NCBI GenBank assembly: GCA_016187495.1
Contig: JACPJP010000031.1
Span: 1 to 38,034, forward strand
Length of the DNA: 38,034 nt
Reading direction: 5' to 3'
DNA from: Candidatus Woesearchaeota archaeon
Lineage (GTDB): Archaea > Nanobdellota > Nanobdellia > Woesearchaeales > GW2011-AR4
Part shown: in pieces, positions 32,161 through 38,034 of the stretch
How positions within the stretch are numbered: the first letter of the stretch is position 1
How the letters are laid out: every line of letters begins with the position of its first letter
The notes under the pieces: model-generated
Databases searched by the model: none
Seen by the model: only the letters and a program-made list of their open reading frames with translations
Told to the model about the DNA's origin: nothing
Program-made: the position numbers and the translations under genes

Positions 32161-32287
32161 ATTGTTGCATAAAGGTATTTTTTAAAAAACAAGTATATCC
32201 CATATACTATATATTTTATAAGAAAAAGGCTTTTATAGTTATTGATTTTAGAGATTAAATATTCTGGTAAATATAGGAGGTAAACAT

Positions 32288-32698
32288 ATGAGGGTAAAGG
32301 AAATAATGCATCACGTTGTAAAAATCCCTTTTTGGTCAAGCGTTTCAGAAGCTGCAAGAATAATGGACGAAAAGTCTATAGGATCCGTCCTTATAGAAGA
32401 AAATGGAAGAGTTATCGGCATAATGACGGAAAAGGATATTCTGCGCAAAATCGTAGCTAAAGGCAAAAATCCAGATAAAGTCAAGGTAAAGGATATAATG
32501 AATGATCCCGTAATAACCATAGATGCGAATGAAGATATATTGGAAGCAAGCAAAATTATGGACGAGAAACGGATTAGGAGGCTGATTGTTGTTGAGAACG
32601 GGCAGATTGCAGGCAAGATTACTGCCAATAGCATCTCAAGGAATTTAAAGTATATGATAGTTAGGGAGCCTCAAGTTTATACTAGGATGGAATATTAA
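32288..32698 (+). CDS. CBS-domain pair protein
   Basis: A 136-residue protein that consists of two CBS domains (residues about 5-65 and 70-125), with 'GSVLIEENGRVIGIMTEKDI' and 'RRLIVVENGQIAGKITANSI' as the typical signatures. CBS pairs bind adenine nucleotides and act as energy sensors. It has a strong Shine-Dalgarno 'aggaggt' seven bases before the ATG and a TATA-like 'cttttatagt' at 32230-32239. It stands next to the divergent AbrB-PhoU gene, and both may be controlled by the shared intergenic region. No partner domain, so it acts in trans. Confidence 0.93.
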   Translation: MRVKEIMHHVVKIPFWSSVSEAARIMDEKSIGSVLIEENGRVIGIMTEKDILRKIVAKGKNPDKVKVKDIMNDPVITIDANEDILEASKIMDEKRIRRLIVVENGQIAGKITANSISRNLKYMIVREPQVYTRMEY

Positions 32699-32765
32699 AA
32701 ACAATAAACTTTATTATTTAGATGGCTTTTTCTTGATTTTCGTGCGCCAGTAGCTCAGCTTGGAT

Positions 32766-32791
32766 ACTTCAAAATCCTTTTGAAGCCTAAA
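32766..32791 (+). other. D-loop intron of tRNA-Arg (26 nt)
   Basis: An 8-bp perfect hairpin cttcaaaa/ttttgaag with a 3-nt loop. On the 5' side a 3-nt 'ata' bulge follows 'ttgg'; on the 3' side 'ccta' then 'aaa' precede the D-stem. This is a relaxed BHB with one T-T mismatch. Splicing would be after 'at' and after 'aa'. Confidence 0.65.
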
Positions 32792-32830
32792 AGAGCGAAA
32801 GGTTCCTAACCTTTAGGCCGGGAGTTCGAA

Positions 32831-32873
32831 ACAGCTTTTTTGCATAAAGCAAAATCAAAGAAGCTAACGAAAG
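32831..32873 (+). other. T-loop intron of tRNA-Arg (43 nt)
   Basis: Begins 'acagctttttt' and ends 'gaagctaacgaaag'. The TTCG/CGAA central helix with bulges AAA and AGT has the same architecture as the tRNA-Gly intron, and 'cagctttttt' is shared. Confidence 0.8.
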
Positions 32874-32901
32874 TCTTCCCTGGCGCGTTTTTGATTTTAA
32901 A

Positions 32902-33759
32902 ATGACCCTCTCACTAGGAATCTTATTTGGAATCATTGCAATGCTTGGCTGGGGCTTTTCTGATTTTTTCGCTGCAATGGCTGCGAGAAAAACAAGCGTG
33001 ATTAAAACATTAATCTGGAGCCAGATAGTTGGGACATTAATTCTTATTCCAGCATTATTATTTTTCAGATTTCCGGATATTTCATTTAATTATTTAATGC
33101 TTATTTTAATTGGAGCTTTCCTGAACATCATTGCCTTGCTTGCATTCTATAAGGGATTACAAGTCGGAAATGTGTCCGTCATCAGCCCAATTTCGTCTGC
33201 TTATGCTGCTATAACTGTGGTTTTAAGCCTGATTTTTTTGAATGAAAAGCTGAATGCTTTGCAGGCAGCAGGCATTAGCTTATCTATTTTAGGCACAATT
33301 TTGGCATCATTCAAACTAAGGGATTTAATGAAATTAAAGCTGGAAAATATTGTAAGCGGCGTGAGGTATGGCCTTATCGCAATGCTTAGCTGGGGAATAG
33401 CTTTTGTTTTTATAGGCATATTAGTAAAAAATCTTGGGTGGCTTTTTCCTCCATTGCTGATTAAAACAGCAGGCATTTTTTATATATTAGCCTATGCAGG
33501 CACGGCAAAGAAAAACATTTCATTTCCAAAAAATGCTGCATTGATTGTAGCCCTCATAGGTATTCTAGAAACCATCGGCTTTTTATCTATAGGGGCTGGC
33601 ATAAGCTTTGAGCAAACATCAATAGTGGTTCCTGTTAGTTCCACATATGCGCTGATGACGGTAATCCTGGCGCAGATATTTTTCAAAGAGGTAATTGAGG
33701 TAAACCAGAAAATAGGGGTTGCTGCTGTTTTATTGGGATTGGTTTTGCTGGCTATTTGA
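32902..33759 (+). CDS. DMT-superfamily (EamA) transporter
   Basis: A 285-residue membrane protein with about ten TM helices arranged as two EamA repeats: 'GIIAMLGWGFSDFFAAMAAR' opens the first, 'YGLIAMLSWGIAFVFIGILV' the second. Each repeat ends with a 'VSVISPISSAYAAITVVLSL'-type helix ('TSIVVPVSSTYALMTVILAQ'). It is a secondary exporter of metabolites or amino acids; substrate not predictable. It starts 15 bases after the tRNA-Arg. The last 36 bases of the gene are repeated at 34799-34834, on the other side of the HEPN-MNT pair. Confidence 0.92.
   Translation: MTLSLGILFGIIAMLGWGFSDFFAAMAARKTSVIKTLIWSQIVGTLILIPALLFFRFPDISFNYLMLILIGAFLNIIALLAFYKGLQVGNVSVISPISSAYAAITVVLSLIFLNEKLNALQAAGISLSILGTILASFKLRDLMKLKLENIVSGVRYGLIAMLSWGIAFVFIGILVKNLGWLFPPLLIKTAGIFYILAYAGTAKKNISFPKNAALIVALIGILETIGFLSIGAGISFEQTSIVVPVSSTYALMTVILAQIFFKEVIEVNQKIGVAAVLLGLVLLAI
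33736..33759 (+). repeat. 24-bp direct repeat, copy 1 (3' end of DMT gene)
   Basis: The final 24 bases of the transporter gene, including its stop, are identical to 34811-34834. With extension to 36 bases, 33 match. Confidence 0.9.
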
Positions 33760-34320
33760 TTAAACGATTTCCCCTTTTCTTAATATTGGAAACAATTCAT
33801 AACTTTGCGTTTCATAGAATAAATCCCATGTTGATAAAAATTCGTCAAACTCGATTTTTTTGCTAAGAGGCACCAAAACAACAGTTCTTGATAAAACTTT
33901 TCCTTTTGTGTCCTTTAAAATGCGCTTAATGCCCCTTGTAAACTGAACTTTTTGCACTGGCTTAAGCTTTTTTAGGGAATATTTGTAAAGAACAACTGGC
34001 TCTAATCTATAAATTTCGAACAAAAACTTATGTTTCCTAACACTAAAACCCTCCCTTATTAAAACTGCCCACAATTGGCTGTATATTGAATCAACTATTT
34101 CTATGTCTGCATTTATTAGGATTGATTTTATACCCTCTTTAATCTTTATTGCATCAGCTTGGCTTTTCATCAACAAAGCTATATCAATGTCTTTAGGCTC
34201 CAATTTACCCTTGACAAAAGAGCCGAACAAAACAATATCTTCTAATGCTTTGTATTCACTCAATAGCTTTCTTAATTTCTTCAGGCAGCTCTGAAATTTC
34301 TCTGATTTTTTTAATTCCAT
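33760..34320 (-). CDS. MNT-type nucleotidyltransferase (antitoxin) with C-terminal extension
   Basis: A 186-residue protein. The N-terminal 95 residues are a minimal nucleotidyltransferase: 'LFGSFVKGKLEPKDIDIAL' holds the GSF and D44/D46 metal-binding pair. The remaining 90 residues are not part of a standard MNT. It overlaps the upstream HEPN gene by 65 bases; a 'gagg' Shine-Dalgarno before the ATG supports this start. MNT proteins of HEPN-MNT pairs AMPylate and so neutralise the HEPN toxin. The pair is bracketed by repeats of the transporter's 3' end. Confidence 0.85.
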   Translation of the reverse strand: MELKKSEKFQSCLKKLRKLLSEYKALEDIVLFGSFVKGKLEPKDIDIALLMKSQADAIKIKEGIKSILINADIEIVDSIYSQLWAVLIREGFSVRKHKFLFEIYRLEPVVLYKYSLKKLKPVQKVQFTRGIKRILKDTKGKVLSRTVVLVPLSKKIEFDEFLSTWDLFYETQSYELFPILRKGEIV

Positions 34321-34612
34321 CTTTAATGTCCTCGCAAGTCTCTTTTAATATTGGTTTTGAATAAGAATCTGTGTACTTATCAAAAATTTCATCTGCTATA
34401 ATATAGACATCTTTGAAGTACTGCTCCAAAATCCTGAACCTCTCAGTATGGTTTTTCGGCAGCTTGCTCAATTTGTTCTGTATGAGTATATCGCACGCAG
34501 CGAATAGGGCCTTGGAGAACAGTATAGCTGAGTTCTTGTACCTGCCTTTGCTTAATTCGTCATTTGCCCCATTATACTCTTCCAAGAAGGTTTGCACCAA
34601 TTCGTCTGCCAT
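34256..34612 (-). CDS. HEPN-domain protein (RNase toxin type), start revised
   Basis: A 118-residue all-helical HEPN protein. The helix pattern 'KSAILFSKALFAACDILIQN' followed by 'KLPKNHTERFRILEQYF' is typical; 'NHTER' marks the active-site region, though the classical R-x4-6-H order is not obvious, so catalysis is unsure. I moved the start from 34624 to the ATG at 34612 because a TATA box ('tttataaa', about 34636-34644 on the minus strand) lies 27 bases before it. It is the partner of the overlapping MNT gene. HEPN-MNT pairs are type VII toxin-antitoxin systems. Confidence 0.8.
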   Translation of the reverse strand: MADELVQTFLEEYNGANDELSKGRYKNSAILFSKALFAACDILIQNKLSKLPKNHTERFRILEQYFKDVYIIADEIFDKYTDSYSKPILKETCEDIKDGIKKIREISELPEEIKKAIE

Positions 34613-34798
34613 CTTAACATGCATAGTGCCAGTTATTTATAAATATTTTGTTTTTTATTAAAAATTAAGTGCTATTTAATGTTCTATGTTAATAAGCAAC
34701 ATATTGTTTTTCGTTAACAAAGAAAGCCTTGTTATTGTCATTTGTTAATTACTAATATTGTACAATCTTAGCGAGCAAAACCTGGAGATAGGATTATT

Positions 34799-34834
34799 GC
34801 TGTTTTAACTGGATTGGTTTTGCTGGCTATTTGA
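34799..34834 (+). pseudogene. Remnant of a DMT transporter 3' end
   Basis: 36 bases that match the last 36 of the DMT gene at 33 positions. In frame they read 'AVLTGLVLLAI' and stop, like the transporter's own 'AVLLGLVLLAI'. Just upstream, about 20 further bases also align weakly. It is a stranded gene end, overlapping the end of gatE by eight bases. Confidence 0.7.
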
Positions 34835-36260
34835 GATATTTTCTTAACAACTCCATTATTTTTTTCCCTTCTATTTTTCCCCTATGCTTGTCCATAAGAA
34901 TCCCCATATAAGCGCCAATGTTAAGTCCTTTTTTCTTTTCCAATAGCTCTTTTATTTCCTTTTCCAGATCTTCCAAAGAAACACCTGCAAATTCCTCAAG
35001 CTTTATCTTTTCATTCCTTATTTTTTTAATTAACAAATCTATAATCGCTTCTTTTGCTATTCTCCCTTGGTTTAGGTAATTGAGTATTTCATCAAAATGC
35101 TCATTTTCTATTTTTGAAATATCCTCCTTAAACCTTGCCTTTATCTCCTTTGGAATGCTGATTAATGCGTGCGCTATTAATTGCGGCTCCAGCTTATTGT
35201 ATTTTTTTACCAATTCCTCAAATAGCTCATTCCCTATCAATTCTTTTGCCAGCTCTTTTGCTATTTTGTATTTATCTTCAAATTCCTCTGTTTTATGCGC
35301 TATTAGTTTTGGCAATTCCTTTTTTAGTTTTTCAACGTATTTTTTGTCCACTTTAATGCGCGTAACATCTGTTTCAGGGTATAATCTTGCTGCTCCGGGC
35401 AATGGCCTCAGGAAAGAGGTTGTAAAGTCTGGCTCTGCTTTTCTTACCTCCCTAGTTAATTTTTTCCCTTCGTTTATTGCACTTAGCTGCCTGCGTATTT
35501 CATGCTCAATGACTTTGGGTATGCTCCTTAAGTCTTGAAAGCCCTTTATTTCTGTCCTTGCCCCTTTTTCTACAGAAACATTAACATCCTGCCTTATTGT
35601 GCCTAATCCCCTTTTTACTCCTTCTACACTTCTTAAAACCATTCCTATGTAAGCTGCTGTTTCTTTTGCATGCTCGTTGTTTTTTATGTTGGAATCTGTA
35701 GCTATTTCTATCAAAGGTATCCCTAACCTGTCTAATCTGTATCTTGCATAGTTATTTTTTTCTTCCAGCTTTTGCGCTGCCTCTTCTTCCAAGCATATTG
35801 TAGGTATTCCTACCCTGCCTAAAGAAGTATTGATATAGCCATCTGTAGCAACTAAAGCAGTTCTTTGGAATCCAGAAACATTAGATCCATCAACAACTGT
35901 TTTCCTCATTATCTGGATTTCATCAACGATTTTTGCATTTAATAATAAAGCTAATTTCAATGTTGTTTCTAAAGCTTCGTTGTTTAGCTGATGCGGAGGC
36001 TCCTCATCATATTCAACCAAGCAAGTATCTTGAGAGTCGGCTTCGTAAATGAATTTTTTCCCTTTCTGCATCTCGTGCTTTGCCGCTATGTCTATTTCTC
36101 CAGTCTCTCCTGCTACAGCCCTTAATCTTCTTTCAAACTTCACATCCGGCTCTGAATCGGAATTAATGGTAGGGCAGCTGCAGAATAATTTTTTGCCTTC
36201 AAGCTGCTGGTGAATTTCCAGGCCGCATCTGAAGCCAAGCTTTTGATAGTCTAGTTCCAT
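34827..36260 (-). CDS. gatE: Glu-tRNA(Gln) amidotransferase subunit E lacking the GAD insertion
   Basis: A 477-residue GatB/GatE-family protein. 'GLEIHQQLEGKKLFCSCPT' (HQQL with zinc Cys C27, C29) and 'LVEYDEEPPHQLNNEAL' are GatE-like rather than GatB-like (GatB has 'GLEVHvqL'). The later 'RPLPGAARLYPETD' (285-298) is also GatE-like. Usual GatE is about 600-630 residues because an AspRS-like GAD domain sits just before that motif; here 'RRQLSAINEGKKLTREVRKA' leads straight to it, so the GAD domain is absent. The C-terminal YqeY-like helical tail is present. With GatD it would convert Glu-tRNA(Gln) to Gln-tRNA(Gln); GatD is not in the window. Confidence 0.88.
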   Translation of the reverse strand: MELDYQKLGFRCGLEIHQQLEGKKLFCSCPTINSDSEPDVKFERRLRAVAGETGEIDIAAKHEMQKGKKFIYEADSQDTCLVEYDEEPPHQLNNEALETTLKLALLLNAKIVDEIQIMRKTVVDGSNVSGFQRTALVATDGYINTSLGRVGIPTICLEEEAAQKLEEKNNYARYRLDRLGIPLIEIATDSNIKNNEHAKETAAYIGMVLRSVEGVKRGLGTIRQDVNVSVEKGARTEIKGFQDLRSIPKVIEHEIRRQLSAINEGKKLTREVRKAEPDFTTSFLRPLPGAARLYPETDVTRIKVDKKYVEKLKKELPKLIAHKTEEFEDKYKIAKELAKELIGNELFEELVKKYNKLEPQLIAHALISIPKEIKARFKEDISKIENEHFDEILNYLNQGRIAKEAIIDLLIKKIRNEKIKLEEFAGVSLEDLEKEIKELLEKKKGLNIGAYMGILMDKHRGKIEGKKIMELLRKYLK

Positions 36261-36276
36261 AGAATTAGGCTAGGTA

Positions 36277-36963
36277 TTATTGTTTAAATAGGTTTTTATT
36301 TTTGTATTCCCCCTTCTTTTTTTCTTCTACTTGCTTCATAACTATTTCAAAAAGATCGTCTAATACTTTCTGAGGTATATCCACCTTCATTTCTCTTTTT
36401 AGATCCTCTAGAAAACAGCCTAATTCAAAAGCCGCTTTATCTTTGCCTAGATCGATTTGGTTTTTAGCTTCTTCTGCAAGCAATTCCCACTTAATCTTCC
36501 CAAGACCAATTATTTTTCTTGCATCGTCCTTGTCTTTTAACCTATCAGTTGCACATTTCATTAAAATTATGTCATGAGGATCGGCTATTTTAAGCATTAA
36601 ATTTTCTCCAAATTGGTGTATACTCTCTGCCCTTTTTTGCATATTTTCAGAAAATACAAAATCTATAACATTGACGACGAATAAATCAAACCTATTATCA
36701 TTTAGCTTTAACATTTCCGGCTGGTTTCTTCTTTCTCTGTAAACTTTTATTGCATCAATCTCTCTGTAACCTAATGGTTTAATAGCTTCTTTGAAAGTAT
36801 CTTTATCCTTTTCATTTTCAAATACTAGGTCGATATCTAATGTGGAATCTTTAATTCCTAAAAACATCATTGCTGTGCCACCAATGGCATATGCTGTTAC
36901 CTTTTTATTTAGCATTCCTGCTATGTTTAAGAATAACTTTTGCTGTTCGTCTATGGTTATCAC
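36277..36963 (-). CDS. Nucleotidyltransferase, DUF6036/AbiEii-like (putative toxin)
   Basis: A 228-residue protein with a nucleotidyltransferase fold: 'AIGGTAMMFLGIKDSTLDID' (G28-G29 and D43/D45) is the active-site pattern of the AbiEii/DUF6036 group. The central part ('KIADPHDIILMKCATDRLKD') is typical too. Start is GTG, overlapping the upstream gene's stop as GTGA. The upstream winged-helix gene makes this an AbiE-like, type IV toxin-antitoxin module; the NTase would be the toxin. Target not predictable. Confidence 0.85.
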   Translation of the reverse strand: MITIDEQQKLFLNIAGMLNKKVTAYAIGGTAMMFLGIKDSTLDIDLVFENEKDKDTFKEAIKPLGYREIDAIKVYRERRNQPEMLKLNDNRFDLFVVNVIDFVFSENMQKRAESIHQFGENLMLKIADPHDIILMKCATDRLKDKDDARKIIGLGKIKWELLAEEAKNQIDLGKDKAAFELGCFLEDLKREMKVDIPQKVLDDLFEIVMKQVEEKKKGEYKNKNLFKQ

Positions 36964-37580
36964 TTATAATCACTCAAATCGTTTTTATTAAATGGCAAAT
37001 AAATTTTCCATGTTTTTTCTATATACCTAAAATCCTTTGACATTAAGCCAGGGATGGTATACTCAAAATTATAATCTTTATTTGGTAAAGCGTTGTTTCT
37101 GAACCTATCATGCATCCTTCTTACTCTCATAATTTTTTTTGCTAGATCATATAATGCCCCGACTTGCCTTTCTATCCTATTTTTCTTTGCTAATTGGTAA
37201 AGCTCGCTCCAATTAGTTATTTTTTTGAATAATGCCAATGACGCCAATACTGTCCTTAAACTTCCGGTTTTAATTGAATAAACCAAAGTTTCTTCTAAAC
37301 TTGGATTCTTTCCGTATATCTTATATGTTATTGGAGTTGCAATTTTAACCGGGGAATACCGGTTTATTATTTCAAAATAGCTAGTTCCCTTAAGCTTATT
37401 CTCAAATGATATGCTATACACTCTCTTGTTGTCGCTTAACCGCTTTGTTTTGACATACCCTTCTTTTCTTAAACGAAATAAATAGTAAATAGTTTTAGGC
37501 TTATTTGTTTTTAATATATTGCTAGCTGAATCGATAGTTTGTACACCTTCTAGCCTTTTAAGCAATATTTCAGTTTCCAT
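36960..37580 (-). CDS. Winged-helix protein, AbiEi-like putative antitoxin
   Basis: A 206-residue protein with an N-terminal winged helix-turn-helix (residues about 1-60, 'SASNILKTNKPKTIYYLFRL' and 'YVKTKRLSDNKRVYSI') and a helical C-terminal domain. It overlaps the following nucleotidyltransferase by GTGA. This arrangement of wHTH followed by NTase is that of AbiEi-AbiEii systems, in which the wHTH protein represses its own promoter. A TATA box on the minus strand near 37595-37608 ('gtttatatatta') and a direct repeat of 'gttaaatgtag' fit autoregulation. Confidence 0.8.
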   Translation of the reverse strand: METEILLKRLEGVQTIDSASNILKTNKPKTIYYLFRLRKEGYVKTKRLSDNKRVYSISFENKLKGTSYFEIINRYSPVKIATPITYKIYGKNPSLEETLVYSIKTGSLRTVLASLALFKKITNWSELYQLAKKNRIERQVGALYDLAKKIMRVRRMHDRFRNNALPNKDYNFEYTIPGLMSKDFRYIEKTWKIYLPFNKNDLSDYK

Positions 37581-37582
37581 TG

Positions 37583-37646
37583 GTTAAATGTAGATATAAC
37601 TAATATATAAACTTTTCTATTTTTAGGTAAATAAAGTTAAATGTAG
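37583..37646. promoter_or_regulatory. Direct repeats 'gttaaatgtag' around the AbiE-like promoter
   Basis: The 11-mer 'gttaaatgtag' occurs at 37583-37593 and 37636-37646, 53 bp apart. The TATA box of the winged-helix gene lies between them. Likely operator sites for the winged-helix protein. Confidence 0.5.
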
Positions 37647-37667
37647 CTCTAAAAATATATAAATAAA

Positions 37668-37775
37668 GTACCTTATGGTAGTGCTTTAGGGCTCGCTTGT
37701 GAGAGAAACCTTTGCGGACTTTAGTCCGCAGTAGTTCACTAAACTCAATGACGATGGGAGAATTTATAGGGCATT
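37668..37775 (+). ncRNA. Possible small RNA with a perfect hairpin after a TATA box
   Basis: A TATA-like 'aaatatataaat' (about 37652-37664) is followed by 'gtgctttagggctcgcttgt' and an 8-bp perfect hairpin 'tgcggact-tt-agtccgca' (about 37711-37728). It is GC-richer than its surroundings, and no ORF follows. A C/D-box-like 'atgacgatg' lies further on. The boundaries are guesses; an H/ACA-like guide RNA or a leader are possible. Confidence 0.3.
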
Positions 37776-37824
37776 TTTAGCCTTATTAATGGGGAAGGGT
37801 TTTATATGGTTTTTAGGAAATTTA

Positions 37825-38034
37825 TTAAGAGTTTATATTTGGCTTATAATCGTCAAAATGCTTTATGCAGAAGTTGATAAGCTTAATGTATAATTTTTTG
37901 TTCTTCTTAATTTGTTCTTTTTCTTCTTTAGTATCATCTTGAAATTCACATAAGCATAGCTCTTCAAGCTCTTCGTCTAAGACTTCCCAGTCAAAACGGT
38001 TGCTTAAATATGCTGCATATCCATCAGAGTTAGC
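37825..38034 (-). CDS. Partial acidic ORF at the right edge
   Basis: An open reading frame of 69 codons that enters from the right edge and stops at 37825; I translated it by hand because it is not in the track. It reads 'ANSDGYAAYLSNRFDWEVLD' then an acidic 'EELEELCLCEFQDDTKEEKE' stretch and a lysine-rich end. The start lies outside the window. No family is recognised. The strong coding-like amino-acid mix and the absence of stops support it being a real gene end. Confidence 0.55.
   Translation of the reverse strand, partial: ANSDGYAAYLSNRFDWEVLDEELEELCLCEFQDDTKEEKEQIKKNKKLYIKLINFCIKHFDDYKPNINS

Larger units (their letters stand above)
32744..32887 (+). tRNA. tRNA-Arg (CCT) with two BHB introns, in the D-loop and T-loop
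   Basis: The acceptor stem is gcgccag/ctggcgc, discriminator G. The anticodon stem aaagg/ccttt carries loop 'ttcctaa', giving CCT (Arg). Intron 1 (32766-32791, 26 nt) splits the D-loop; removing it gives a canonical AGCTTGGATA loop between gctc/gagc. Intron 2 (32831-32873, 43 nt) splits the T-loop; removing it gives TTCGAAT, with T-stem gggag/cttcc. The mature tRNA is 75 nt with standard arm lengths. There is no intron at 37/38, and CCA is not encoded. Confidence 0.9.

Noticed and set aside
32124-32357. 77-aa minus-strand ORF upstream of the AbrB-PhoU gene
   Set aside because: It covers two promoters and the start of the CBS gene, and its sequence is AT-driven (Tyr/Ile/Phe-rich); a shadow.

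Overview
The window is from an archaeon. It holds a complete A1Ao (archaeal/V-type) ATP synthase operon, an archaeal SMC, a GatE-type tRNA amidotransferase subunit, an Nre-family repair protein and an AbrB-PhoU protein. Two tRNA genes are interrupted by bulge-helix-bulge (BHB) introns. Most genes have a TATA box about 25-30 bases before the ATG and no Shine-Dalgarno, as for leaderless archaeal mRNAs; genes inside operons often do have one. The DNA is AT-rich with many small genes. A DPANN-like lineage (Woesearchaeota/Pacearchaeota type) is plausible, but that is inference.

Layout. 1-2.3 kb: the 5' part of an Nre DNA-repair gene (cut by the window edge) and a three-gene minus-strand operon (repeat protein, coiled coil, zinc ribbon). 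2.6-3.3 kb: an orphan gene bracketed by a perfect 15-bp inverted repeat. 3.4-4.9 kb: a DHH phosphoesterase and a convergent unknown gene. 5.0-10.9 kb: an accessory island with a DDE transposase, small zinc ribbons, and a compact restriction-modification system. That system has a fused nuclease-methylase (BcgI-like) and a specificity subunit with a striking tandem internal duplication. Short repeats spaced 20 bp apart lie at both ends of the island. 11.0-11.4 kb: a GC-rich multi-hairpin segment and an intron-containing tRNA-Gly. 11.4-14.6 kb: a membrane protein, two glycosyltransferases and an FkbM methyltransferase, i.e. surface glycan or glycolipid genes. 14.6-18.2 kb: SMC. 18.3-21.0 kb: a TPR protein, a CPA2 antiporter and a Fic protein.

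21.1-31.2 kb (all minus strand): the ATP synthase operon in the order H-I-K-E-C-(orf136)-F-(35-aa TM)-(80-aa TM)-A-B-(carbonic-anhydrase-like)-D. Every core subunit is present, with four extra genes and a 159-bp nested inverted repeat between atpB and the carbonic-anhydrase-like gene. 31.2-32.7 kb: divergent AbrB-PhoU and CBS-pair genes. 32.7-33.8 kb: a tRNA-Arg with two introns and a DMT transporter. 33.8-34.8 kb: a HEPN-MNT toxin-antitoxin pair lying between two copies of the transporter gene's 3' end. 34.8-37.6 kb: GatE lacking its usual GAD insertion and an AbiE-like pair (winged-helix protein plus nucleotidyltransferase). The window ends with a structured intergenic stretch and a partial acidic ORF.

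The strongest unusual signals are the tRNA introns in the D- and T-loops, with the T-loop introns of two different tRNAs sharing sequence; the duplicated specificity subunit in the compact RM island; the extra genes and hairpin in the ATP synthase operon; and two modules bracketed by short repeats. No CRISPR array or rRNA was seen.
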